The notes under the pieces: generated by a model | Databases searched by the model: none | Told to the model about the DNA's origin: nothing | Seen by the model: only the letters and a program-made list of their open reading frames with translations | Shown: piece by piece, positions 51,871-64,000 of the stretch | Layout of the letters: each line of letters opens with the position of its first letter | Position numbering within the stretch: position 1 is the stretch's first letter | Assembly: GCA_949318235.1 (NCBI GenBank) | Contig: OX439136.1 | Coordinates: 4,925,172 to 4,989,171, forward strand | Origin: Ecdyonurus torrentis | Taxonomy: Eukaryota > Arthropoda > Insecta > Ephemeroptera > Heptageniidae | DNA length: 64,000 nt | Direction: 5' to 3' | Translations under genes and position numbers: made by a program

Positions 51871-52431
51871 TACAGTGAGGCTAGAAAAGTTTTACTAAGG
51901 GATACTATACACTTTTCAAATTCTCAAATTCAAAATATCTTTATTCATCTATTCTATATAATAATAATAGAAACAATAGTTCATTATTTTAGGGTAAAAG
52001 TAAGATTATTGTTTCTTTCAATGTAATAAATTTATAAACATAAATGTCAAAATATTATTGATAGTAATACATAAACATTAATTAAAATACCTTTTTTGAA
52101 TAATAATCTAAAAAATTATATATAGCTACTCTATATAAAAATAATTAATGTAAGTTTGAAAAAAGTTTATTGTTTTAATCACCATGTTGTATATTATACC
52201 ATTATTGATTAAAAATAGATAATAAGTTTTTAATTTTTTATGACATTATTATTAATTACCTATACGATGGTTACATAACATTTTACCTGTCTACATATAG
52301 AAAATCAAAATAAAGTACAATGACCTAATTATTAATATAACAAAGATCAATAAAGTATCAATAAACTATTAGCATGTAGTGAGAGAGAGAGAATAAAAAA
52401 AGTAATGTATATATATTATATACATATATAC

Positions 52432-52540
<109 letters not shown>

Positions 52541-52749
52541 TTTTAATTACGTTTCACATCATTAATTTAATGGGTCACTCTTTTAATAATTAAAACTTTT
52601 CTATTCACTTCAATTATTCTCATATATATTTTACTATGTGTCAACACGTTTCTATAAAGTTATACTTTTTGTGACTTTTTTAAAATTCTTTATATTTTGT
52701 TTTATTAATATGCTACCTTTTTAATTGAATACACATTGCATTATTTTTA

Positions 52750-53078
52750 TTCAAGGAATAGACCAGAGAAAAACATAAGTATTTATATCACTTGATGGGA
52801 TTTACATAAATAACATTAGTTTGTCTCAAAACCCAACTGTAGCACCGTAGCATTGATCAGAATATTTTGATTCATGCAACCCGCACAACATTTTTATACT
52901 AGTTTTTGCATGTTTCTGACGTCATAAACAGAAATATTCACGGAAATTGCATACTTTACAATTTTTTTTTACACTTTCTTGTGGGGCTACATTTACATTC
53001 TGATAAAAATTAGCATCAGTTTTGTAGATCCCATTTTGTGTTAATGAACATGTTGTTTCATGTTTTCTATGCCTTTAA
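52750..53078 (+). mobile_element. TTAA-type MITE, family A copy 7
   Basis: TTCAAGGAATAGACCAGAGA at the left, TTTTCTATGCCTTTAA at the right; GCAACCCGCACAACATTTTT, TTTCTGACGTCATAAACAG and CTTGTGGGGCTACATTTACA inside. Confidence 0.8.
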
Positions 53079-54101
53079 AGGTTGCATACTAGGTTCATAA
53101 GTTTAAAATAAGAGATACTTGACAATTTTTTACGTTTTTCTAAATATTTCAATATATATAGTAGTTGTATTGCTATATATAATAACCTCCCATCAAATAT
53201 AAGACTGCAAAATGATTTCAAATTATTTAAATCTGCTCTAAAAGTGTTATTTATGAATAAGCAATACTACTCAATTGAAGAGTTCTTTAGTGACCACGTG
53301 TGATATTGTATACTGTCTCTTTTTAACAATATAAATTATGTAAATCGTCTAGAACATGTAATATATTAATTATAATGCTATTTGTTATATCTTTTATTGA
53401 TATTTAACAATGTCAGGGCCCTAGAGTGAGCCCACGGCTATGTTTTAATGTATTTTAAGCATTATATTTGTTTTTAATCAAAAATTAAATTATAATATGC
53501 TATCTAGTGATCTAGATCTAGAGAAATAAAAGTTTTTTTTATCATAGAAAAATCAATATGAAAAATAAAATAAATAACGCTTGCATAAAATATTGGCAGC
53601 ACGATATATTTCTTATCTAGCACTCATATTGTGCATTTTTTTTAGCGTATAAGTCTGACTATCATTTCTCATTGTTTTGTTTAAACAAGAACCTGCTTAT
53701 GTACAATGTTTTGTATATCATTGTAGGAGAGAGAAATGAATAAACATATTTTAAATTTTCAAATTTGATATATTTTAAGAAATTTTCATCTTTGTTAACA
53801 TCCATATCGACAACATTAATTTATTCATACTGATTTATTGCGATTATCTTAAAAAATTATATTAGATATATAGCATAATAAATATTTATGTTATAAACCA
53901 AGAAATCCTAAAGAAGAAGGCACTACACAACATTTAAATTTGGTGCAGCAAATTTGTTCACTTAATAAGAATTGAAAATTGAGTTAGTTTTAGTTTTTCA
54001 AAATTATCTTAAACAATTTACTTGAAACCTATAAAACAAATAACATAGCCTTAGTTTTTAAGCTATAATTTCATTTACAAATTTTGGTAATTAGAAAATT
54101 A
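53079..54101. other. AT-rich spacer
   Basis: No coding frame or shared repeat is recognised. Confidence 0.5.
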
Positions 54102-54402
54102 TTAAGGCGCAAAATCAGTTACTATATGGGATTTGACTAAAACATTGTAAAAATCTGAAATTTTGCACAGTGATACAATAGGATATAGGGTATCTTCAAA
54201 AATGTGAAACTTTTGGGAGGTCACCATGCTCGATTTTAAATTATGTATTTTTTTTTTTTAATTTTAATCCCATAATAGTTTATGTTAATTTCATTAATTA
54301 TTTTCACTTTAATCTGATGGTCATGGGTTCTAAAAAATTTTATCATAGGTAGCTGTTACTGTTAACTTTCAAATGGCATCATAAAGGTTGGAAGTTTTCT
54401 TT
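54102..54402 (-). repeat. interspersed repeat, family L copy 2
   Basis: TTAAGGCGCAAAATCAGTTA at the left; reverse of copy 1 thereafter: ATCTGAAATTTTGCACAGTG, GAGGTCACCATGC, CTGATGGTCATGGGTTC, TTTTATCATAGGTAGCTGTT. The terminal TTAA suggests that L too is a TTAA-type element, but its other end is eroded. Confidence 0.5.
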
Positions 54403-54427
54403 TTATATTTTGTGATGCAAGCTAAAA

Positions 54428-54461
<34 letters not shown>

Positions 54462-54866
54462 ATTATTATTATTATTATTTTTTATACACATTATTTTTTC
54501 TTAGGGAATCTTTTAAAACAAAAGCCATCGCTTATCGCTCTGTAACCGTCGTAAAAGTACACGATAAAACATAAAATATATAATGGATACTTCCTTAGAA
54601 TTGAAGAAATTAAAAAATATCCGTATTTTACATTATGCATTCGATTCAAGTTTTGAAGATAAATAAAAATATTAAAAAAAAAAAAAAAAAAAAAAAAATG
54701 ACGACCTGCACCTATTTGCAATATATTTCTTATATAAACAAACTTAACGGCCTACCGGATTATTGTCTCGGAATTTTTTGTCGTTTGTGTACTGCCCGTT
54801 TTCTTTAGAATGATTTCGTATAACATAAAAATTATTCTCTGCATTGTCGAAAAAAAAATAGTAACA

Positions 54867-55141
54867 TACACTCTAAAAATTGGTGCAATACTTTAGTTAC
54901 GAATACTAGTATATTTAAGATAATCACTTCTAAGTTATTATTAGTAACATGGCATTTAGCAAGTTATTAAAAATAGCTAATTTAAATTGCTTTATGTTTT
55001 TTAAGCTATTTTAAGTTTAAATACCTATTGTTAATAATTTGATAAAATGCATTATTTTAGCTACTCATAATAACTTAAAAGTGATTATCTTAAATAAGTT
55101 AGAATTCGTAACTAAAGTAATGCACCAATTTTTATAGTGTA
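54867..55141. mobile_element. TA-flanked foldback MITE, family X
   Basis: TACACTCTAAAAATTGGTGC, AATACTTTAGTTACGAATAC and TTTAAGATAATCACTTCTAA on the left, mirrored by TTAAAAGTGATTATCTTAAA, GAATTCGTAACTAAAGTAAT, GCACCAATTTTTATAGTGTA. The arms are about 85 bases; total 275. Confidence 0.75.
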
Positions 55142-55593
55142 TGCATGCTTGACTGCTACTAATTATATAGCATTATTCCATTATTATCATTATTTATAGA
55201 AATACTCCATTTTATAATTTTGCTATAAAACATATTTCTCTTGCTTTATAGCAAAAATTATATCAAAATTTTATACTTAAATTGAGTTAGCATTCATATT
55301 ATTCACTTTTATTTTTAGTTAAATTGTAGTGCACGTACCATTATGGTTTTTGGGGTAAATTGTATACCTTGGTTAGAGAGAAACCACAAAAAAGGTTGAC
55401 ATTACTCATTAATTCATAAGTATTATATAATGTCAACTTTTATGGTTATTTGACTTTTTTTTTTCCAGTCTGATTGACCATAATATAACAACCCCATATT
55501 TATATGTACGTAAGTTACTTACATATAAGTAACAACATAATTTAAACTTATAATATTAGTTTTTATATATTATTAGTTGAGACCATGTTGAGA

Positions 55594-56238
55594 CTACACA
55601 TTAAAAAATAAACATTGAAAAGCTAGTACACAATTTTGCAATGCTTTAAGTATTGTGGAATCGACGGTTATGACGTCACTAAACGTTGAAATTTTAATAA
55701 TAAATGTTAGTGACGTCACAAGCGTTGAGACTAAATAGAAAGAACAATATTTGTAACGGTCAAGTTTAACGTTTATTCCATTGTTATTTTAACGCTTGTG
55801 ACGTCATTTACGCTTTTATCGTTAGATAGTCAATGTTTAGTGATGTCATAACCGTTGATTTTACAATACTTAAAGGCGTAGAACACCTTGAACAAAAAAC
55901 TTGCCTAATATCCTAACATACCCAAATATCATCATTATTTTGGCCGGAGTCGATGATTTCTAATTTATTTTCCATTTATAAAATGTCAGTTGCGGGTTTA
56001 ATACGTCACAGCTCACCTGTTTCCACGTGCGTGGATCAGGCGAGCTGTGACGTGATAAACCCGCAAATGACATTTTGTAAATGAAAAATAAATTAGAAAT
56101 CAATGACTCCGGCCAAAGTAATGTTGATATTTGGGTATATGTTAGGATATTAGGCAAGTTTTTTGTTCAAGGTGTTCTATGCCTTTAAAGCATTGCAAAA
56201 CTGTGTACAAGCTTTTCAACGATTATTTTTTAGAGTGT
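55594..56238. mobile_element. palindromic MITE, family E copy 2, split by B copy 4
   Basis: Left end ACACATTAAAAAATAAACAT, AAGCTAGTACACAATTTTGC; right end CAAGCTTTTCAACGATTATT, TTTTAGAGTGT. GACGTC words recur as in copy 1. The right arm is cut in ACAATACTTAA / AAGCATTGCAAAACTG by the B element. Confidence 0.75.
55870..56188. mobile_element. TTAA-type MITE, family B copy 4 (nested)
   Basis: TTAAAGGCGTAGAACACCTT and AAGGTGTTCTATGCCTTTAA; arms continue with GAACAAAAAACTTGCCTAAT and TAGGCAAGTTTTTTGTTC. Centre GAGCTGTGACGTGATAAACC. Both arms are long and similar, so this is the best preserved B copy. Confidence 0.85.
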
Positions 56239-56473
56239 TTTAAAAAGTATTTTTAATTAAATATATTTATTGTTTGTAAATAGTGTCTAGACCAACGTAT
56301 TGTTGTAACTTTATTTGTTACTATATGAACTGCCTGGGTCAATATAGGTTCTAACCTCTTAGAGTATATTGATATATTTTTATTGTAAGTATTTATATAC
56401 ATAAAATGTTCTTTTATATAATACGACCATTGCTTTGCTTAAATACGGCGTAAGTTAAGGATAGTTTTTTATA

Positions 56474-56594
56474 TATAAAAATAAAATGCTTCGAATACAT
56501 ATTTTTGCGTTATATTGCCTCACATATATATAAAGAAAGTATATGAGATACAAAATAAAAAAATGTATTCGATGCATGATTATTTTAGAGTGTA
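56474..56594. mobile_element. short MITE, family Y
   Basis: Arms AAATAAAATGCTTCGAATAC, ATATTTTTG on the left and AAAAAAATGTATTCGATGCA, TTATTTTAGAGTGT on the right. The right terminus AGAGTGT is the same as in families E and X; the left terminus is eroded. Confidence 0.5.
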
Positions 56595-56682
56595 TTATTA
56601 TTAATATACATTTTTTTATTCAGTAAACAACATTTTTTTTACCTCTCGTAAATAATTTTTGCTGGAGATGTAAATATCTTGT

Positions 56683-56884
<202 letters not shown>

Positions 56885-57363
56885 ATTCTCCACCCTATAT
56901 ATACACATTACTGCATAACATTCAATATTTATTAAAACTAGACAACGTAGAATTATAAATAATAAAACACAATCGTTATAGCAAACAATATTGTAAATAT
57001 TTACTTATACTTTAGTTAAAATTACAAAATAATTACCTATACATAATACAAGTCAAATATTTTACACTTGAAAGTTTAATAAAAACACGCTAATATCAGT
57101 CACGAAAAAAAAAAATCGTAATTATAATTTTATGTTTTACGAGTAATAATGTTGATTATTATGTAAATTTTTAATGTTAATATACTTTTTGTTTGATTAT
57201 ATAGGGAGTGTATAATATATTAAAGTAAGTTTACAATGAATAGTTTTTACATTAGATGTAAGATTACGTATTTTTCGTTTTAATATTATATCAAAATATA
57301 ATAATTGATTTTAAAATTATGAGAGTACATATGTCAATATTTTGTTTTGGTATTGTTATGACA
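56885..57363. other. AT-rich spacer
   Basis: Nothing recognised. Confidence 0.5.
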
Positions 57364-57704
57364 TTAAAGGCATATAAAACATGAAACAACATGTTTTAGC
57401 TGTAACACAAAATGGATCTACAAAACTGGTGATAATTTTTACCAGAATGTAAATGTGGCCCCATATGATAGCGTAAAAAACCCCCTGTAAAGTATGCCAT
57501 TTGCGTGAATATTTCTATTTATGACGTCAGAAACAGGTAAAAACTAGTAAAAAAAAATGTTGTGCGGGTTGCATAAATCGCTATTTTTGATCACTGCTAC
57601 GGGGCTACTGTTGGGTTTTGAGACAAACTAAAGTTATTTATGTAAATCCCATGAAGTGTTTTGTGATATAAATGCTAATGTTTTTCTCTGGTCTATTCCT
57701 TTAA
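57364..57704 (-). mobile_element. TTAA-type MITE, family A copy 8 (reverse)
   Basis: TTAAAGGCATATAAAACATG at the left, TCTGGTCTATTCCTTTAA at the right; interior TTATGACGTCAGAAACAGG, GTTGTGCGGGTTGCATAAAT and GGGTTTTGAGACAAAC reads family A backwards. Confidence 0.8.
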
Positions 57705-57811
57705 CTTAAAAATAAATTATCTCCTTTAAAGAAAATCGGAAAACTAATGTACTGGTTTACCATGCTAGTTCCAAGTTTTCATACAGAAAAGGTATTCATG
57801 AAAAATATTAT

Positions 57812-57825
57812 ATATATATATATAA

Positions 57826-57904
<79 letters not shown>
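57812..57904. repeat. compound (TA)n microsatellite
   Basis: TA repeats with two phase changes in the first 25 bases. Confidence 0.95.
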
Positions 57905-57905
<1 letters not shown>

Positions 57906-59782
57906 CTAAAAGATTAAAATAGTAAAATCATAATTATTACAGAACTATACAAAAAAGTATAATATATTAATTGTTATATGAGTCATACAGAAGGGACATA
58001 CATAATCGACTGAAAATAAATCGATCAATCGTATAGAATAATGAAGTTACAACTACACAATACGAGGTTAAATTAAATAATTTGAAGAGGACTGTATGCA
58101 AGTAAATACATTGCGTGAGTCAAATATACAGGGGACAAAAAAAAAAAAAAAAAAAAAAAAGTTATAGAGGGGTCGAGAAAAAAGTAGAAATATTTTTAGG
58201 GGATGTTCTTTTTCTCTTACTGTCACGTGCAAAGAGTGAGAGAGGAAAAAAATACAAAAATTCAATACTTGTATTGATCCATTTGTAGCAGACTACGTAT
58301 GTACAAGAAAGTATAGATTGGGTAAGTCAATCGTTGTTCAATGGAGATAGTAACTTCTTATTGAAACTGCTGTAGCGGTGGAGAGAGAAAGAGAGAGACG
58401 TTTTATAATTGCATAAATTTAATTTCTAACGTCAAACTGAAAATAGCATTAGTATTTAATAGCTGCACAATATTTATAGGATTTATTAACATAATTTGCA
58501 ATACTTATTCATTATAAAATAATATACAATACACTATACACTGTACACTATATAAACTATGGCTATATTATGCTATATAACAGCTACAATATTTTAAATA
58601 GTTATAAGATATACATTTTTTATGTAATGTTAATTTATATATATAAAAAAAAGTAAAAGTCTTATATTTCTTTCTCACGTGTGATTGCAAATCGGAGTCT
58701 ACTTCTATTCCTTGAAAATTTTTAGTTACAATTTTTTTATTTTTGTCTATACCATGTAAAAGTGGCACTTTGTTAATTTCTTTTTCCTAACTATAATAGT
58801 TTTCATAAAAATTGCTTATAATTGTATAATTTATTATATTGTTATATAATATATATATATATATTATATGGGTCGTTTTTCTGTGCTCACTTGATTTTTT
58901 ACATATTAACACCGATAGCAAGCATTATTGTTGAACTCGAGTAGTAAATTTTAGCCACTGTAAAAAAATTATAATAAATAATTAAAAAAAATAATAATAA
59001 AATAAACAGAAACAGAAACACTTATAAAAGTTACATATAATAATATACTTTTTTTTCAATAATATTTAAAAATTTACATGGCAACACCCAATTTTTTTAA
59101 CATAATATATAAGGAATTTTTCTATTCTAAGATACCACAGTGCAAAATATTTATAGATTATATAAACGTTAAGTATACCCAAAATAAACGACATAGAAAA
59201 AAAAAAAAAAAAAAAAAAAGCGGGGTAATAATAGTTCCTGTAGCTTGATCTGATGTTATATAATATCATAATTTAACCTTTGATATGTTATCCGAGTGAT
59301 TTTATTTACAATATATATATCTAAAAATATATATGATATACACCTTCTTTTTTTTTTCCCTCTCTATCCTGTAAGAGTTTAATAGATAAAGCTTTTGTGT
59401 GGTTTTGGTAAATAATAGGGGTTAGGTATAGAGTTTAGCAAGCGAAAGAGAGAGAAAAAGAAGGGAGTTTCGTGTTGGTTTGGATCAAGTTACTATATAC
59501 CAGAGTTTTGATCCACCTAGCGGAATAAAAAAAATCTAATATCTTTAATTTGCACTGAAAAACAAGATTTTTATTATGTCAATTTAAACTAAGATTCTAA
59601 TTTTATCCATTTATAAAATTGCTCATATTTTTATTTTCCTTTTCATACATTATTGCATTTTAATTGTCTCTTGCAAATAATTGAAATTTGAAATTATAAT
59701 TTTTCTTAACAGCATTGTTAGTGACTGATTTTAGTGTTATAGTCTATTTTATCAATAGATAACTTTTCTTAATGGCATTAAT
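57905..59782. other. AT-rich spacer
   Basis: Includes poly-A runs near 58137-58160 and 59199-59219, short (TA)n at 58850-58864 and a fragment of family L near 59075-59160 (ACATGGCAACACCC, AAGATACCACAGTGCAAAAT). No gene is supported. Confidence 0.5.
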
Positions 59783-59902
59783 TAAGCTCGGGCCAAAACT
59801 TCCCGAACGATTTGCATAGGCAACCTGCAAGCACACTGTGTTATCCTTATGAGAAAATGCAGCGGCAGATGTCCCGTTTGGGAACTTTTGTCCAGAGCTG
59901 TA
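59783..59902 (+). mobile_element. Tc1/mariner-like MITE, family I copy 4
   Basis: TA-flanked; GCTCGGGCCAAAACTTCCCG on the left and GGGAACTTTTGTCCAGAGCT on the right; interior TTATCCTTATGAGAAAATGC matches copy 1. Confidence 0.7.
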
Positions 59903-60389
59903 CTGTACATGAGTATGAAAATGGAAGAACATGAGATAAAATTAAAAGTACTTTCTACATTTATTAGGTTTCTCAATGTTTATGTATTATAGTGAATATC
60001 TGCACAGATATAAATGAGAAACCTTAAAACAATACATACGTATTTAGTTGATAAAACAAAAGAGGGTTTTGAGATTGTAATCCAATTTTAGTAATCTGAT
60101 ATTTTGTGTAGTTTGCATAAAATTATTTACGTGCGGTATTTCTGATTTGTTATATATTTGGTAATTTAATCATTAGTTTTTATTATTTTATTTTTACAAA
60201 CCTTTTTGATGGATTTTAATGGATTCTGATATAATACAATATATATATATATATATATATACAAGTTTGTGTATATTGATGTGTGTAAATAGGAATAAAT
60301 TTATTTACATACATAAATTAATTGAGCTTCGTCTTAGATTGAATAGAATTTTTATAATTTTTTAGTGCTTATTTAATATTTTTGACTTG

Positions 60390-60555
60390 TATGACTAATA
60401 AAGGAACAACTGTTTTGAAGCTGACTATAAACAATTTTGCTCACATCTGCTTCCGTTTCGACTTACTGCACATGCGTAGATAGGAGAAACGGAAGCGGAT
60501 GTGACCGAAATCGCTTATAGTCTGCCTCTAAACCGTTGTTACTTTACTAGTCAAT
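60390..60555. mobile_element. foldback MITE, family J copy 2
   Basis: ATGACTAATAAAGGAACAAC, TCTGCTTCCGTTTCG, CTGCACATGCGTAG, GAAACGGAAGCGGATGTGAC and GTTGTTACTTTACTAGTCAA, the same order as copy 1 at 12521-12687. Confidence 0.75.
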
Positions 60556-60725
60556 CATAGAAACTAGCCCAAGAGTTTCTTCGTCATATATTATTATTAA
60601 CAGTATTACTATAATATATTTTGAAACTATATCGTCTTTAGTAACAAAATCTATTTTATATTTAAATCAAGTTTTAATACGAATTTAGGTATTTAAAAAT
60701 GAAGTTACATATTTAAGTTTGAGAC

Positions 60726-61068
60726 TTAAAGGAATAGACCAGAGAAAAACATAAGCATTTATATCACAAAACACTTGATGGGATTTACATAAATAAGATG
60801 AGTTTGTCTCAAAACCCAACTGTAGCCCGGTAGCAGTGATCAGAAGATTCGATTTATGCAACCCACACAACATTTTCATACTAATTTTAGCATGTTTCTG
60901 ACGTCATAAACATGAATTTTCACGCAAATTGCATACTTTACAGTTTTTTCACGCTCTTTCGTGGGGCTACAATAACTTTCTGGTAAAAATTGTCATCAGT
61001 TTTGAAGATCACATTTGGTGTATATTCATTAAAAAGCACATGTAGTTTTATGTGGTCTATGCCTTTAA
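60726..61068 (+). mobile_element. TTAA-type MITE, family A copy 9
   Basis: TTAAAGGAATAGACCAGAGA and TGTGGTCTATGCCTTTAA are well matched ends. Interior CACTTGATGGGATTTACATA, TGTTTCTGACGTCATAAACA and CTTTCGTGGGGCTACAATAA. Confidence 0.85.
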
Positions 61069-61147
61069 GCACATTTGTTATTTATTTGTTACCTGGTTGA
61101 AATAAAAAAGTATGTATTTAATTTCGTGATTAAAATTATAACATTCT

Positions 61148-61305
61148 TACATAGCGTCACTTTCGCGTCAAAATGTATCAAGTGAAATTATCACAAGCTC
61201 GTCAAACGTTCTATCTACATAGGGTTTACTGTGTCAGATGGGACGTTTGGCGCGCTCGTGATAATTTTACATGATTCAATTTGCCGCGATAGAGACGAAA
61301 GGTAA
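61148..61305. mobile_element. foldback MITE, family S
   Basis: TTTCGCGTCAAAATGTATCA, AGTGAAATTATCACAAGCTC, GTCAAACGTTC on the left; GACGTTTGGCGCGCTCGTGA, TAATTTTACATGATTCAATT, TGCCGCGATAGAGACGAAAG on the right. Arms of about 57 bases around a short centre. Confidence 0.7.
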
Positions 61306-62375
<1,070 letters not shown>

Positions 62376-62418
62376 GGGTTTTGCTATTTGAAAGTAAAAT
62401 ATATTATAGATATTTGTG

Positions 62419-62716
62419 TATAGGTTATAATGCATTCATGTTAAAGTCGACGCCATGTTGGATAACTCAATAACATGGATGGCATAGAAAAATAACTCAT
62501 TTTGCCAGTTTAAAAACACTATGTAATAATTTTGAGAGCATTAATGCTGTAAATATGTTAACTTAGTATCTCAAGTATGTGAGAAAAATAAGTTTCATTT
62601 AAAAAAAATAAAATAACCGATTTTCCAAAGAAAATTGCCTAAAACGAAGTTTGTCATATGCTGAGCATAATGCCTCGAAGCGCATTAAATATGACGTCAT
62701 GCGCATACACCCTATA
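62419..62716 (+). mobile_element. MITE-like element, family H copy 8
   Basis: TATAGGTTATAATGCATTCA, TTAAAGTCGACGCCATGTTG at the left; TATGACGTCATGCGCATACA, CCCTATA at the right; ACTCATTTTGCCAGTTTAAA inside. Preceded by about 45 bases shared with copy 4 (ACAGGGGTTTTGCTATTTGA). Confidence 0.8.
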
Positions 62717-63372
62717 TAGGTGAAACTTTATAATCCCGATTTAACATTTTATATGCTTTATAAGCAGAGTGTCACAATTTTATCAGTAAAATGCTTCAAT
62801 TTTGAGTGTGTGGTATACATATAATTAAGTAGCCAATTTTTAAATTACTATATTCAAGTATTTGGATAAAGTATAATATTCTTTATATTTATATTAAAAA
62901 AAAAATAAATAAAAATAAGAAATTTTTTTGACTCAGGCAGTTTGTAGAAACAGTTATAGTTATAATAAACATTGGAATATGTCAAAATAAATTTATTAAA
63001 ATTAATATAATATAGGATAATAACAATATAACATGCTAATACAACTGAATATAATAAATAAACATATTGTAATGAAGTTTACGTTATTAGCAGTATAATA
63101 TTCTAAAGTTGTATGGGTGATGAACATCAAGGCATCAATGTCATCTATTTTTGAGTTTTTATAAAAATAAAAAAATAATAAAAAAAAAAAAAAAAAAGGA
63201 TTCTAGGTTTTTAAATAATGTATCATTATTTAAATTTCTAAGTATCGATTGTATATTATATAGACAGTCTGATTTATATTCATTAATCCTTTGTATTATA
63301 AATGTGTTCATGCATGTATACTTTTGTATTCTTGTGTAATTTTTTAATTAAAATTTATTGCAACCTTTGAAG

Positions 63373-63403
<31 letters not shown>

Positions 63404-63742
63404 CGTCATAATTAAATAACCATACATGTATTCTTGTATTAATAATATATTTATACGCATAAATTGATAAGATCTCCTCTTGTTGTGACCTTTATGATTG
63501 TTTGGTCCAGCAAAGGTTTTCATTATGAATCATAAAGAAACAAATGTTTATAATTATTATATTTTTTTATCGAAATATTCCATTTTATATTCAATTAAAT
63601 GATCCATTTATTTGAATTAGGAAAAAAAAATATCGTTCATATTTATATTATAATTGTAAAACAATAGAGGTAAATAAATATGATATAGGTATAGTGGAAT
63701 TATGTTTGTTTTAAAATAATATCTCGCGGACATTTATGTGTT

Positions 63743-63744
<2 letters not shown>
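62717..63744. other. AT-rich spacer
   Basis: Contains poly-A runs near 63181-63197 and 63373-63402. No gene or shared repeat is recognised. Confidence 0.5.

Positions 63745-64000
<256 letters not shown>

Overview
The window is AT-rich, intron- and repeat-dominated eukaryotic DNA, almost certainly from a metazoan. Long (TA)n, (CT/GA)n and (CA)n arrays occur every few kilobases, most intergenic sequence is short inverted-repeat transposons (MITE-like), there is a Penelope-like retroelement, and the only convincing host coding sequence is two small exons with GT/AG splice sites. The encoded peptide looks like a conserved cysteine-rich extracellular protein family that I know mainly from protostomes, so an arthropod, mollusc, annelid or similar invertebrate is the best guess. 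I cannot name the species. There are no operons, Shine-Dalgarno sites, rRNA or tRNA genes that I can see.

Layout. 1-8 kb: AT-rich spacer with microsatellites and a few old repeats. 8-12.7 kb: dense MITE cluster (families H, I, A, F, B, K, a hAT-like element, L, J). 13-19.9 kb: mostly spacer and microsatellites. 20.05-22.30 kb: two Penelope-like copies joined head to head, giving a 934-bp inverted repeat around a 377-bp unique centre; both copies keep a GIY-YIG endonuclease frame followed directly by a hammerhead-ribozyme-like motif, and (TA)n arrays lie on both sides. 22.4-32.5 kb: more MITEs (G, A, U, T, O, I, H, B). 32.80-34.46 kb: two minus-strand exons of the cysteine-rich protein; TTAA-type elements sit close on both sides of the larger exon. 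35-46.6 kb: nested and clustered MITEs (H, W, V, I, F/E, D, N, P, R/Q, M). 47.8-48.7 kb: a near-perfect hairpin, a possible minus-strand first exon and a promoter-like CCAAT/CACGTG/E2F module. 48.80-49.00 kb: 200-base assembly gap that starts inside a MITE end. 49-64 kb: microsatellites and further MITEs (A, G, L, X, E with nested B, Y, I, J, S, H). The window ends inside a long (TA)n array.

The main story is mobile-element biology. At least eight repeat families end in TTAA, and several nested insertions show duplication of that tetranucleotide, the hallmark of piggyBac-type transposition. Other families carry TA duplications (Tc1/mariner-like). Many otherwise unrelated families carry the CRE/ATF palindrome TGACGTCA, so the elements may have spread ready-made regulatory sites. 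Family letters (A, B, D to Z) are my own labels for this window and do not refer to any database.
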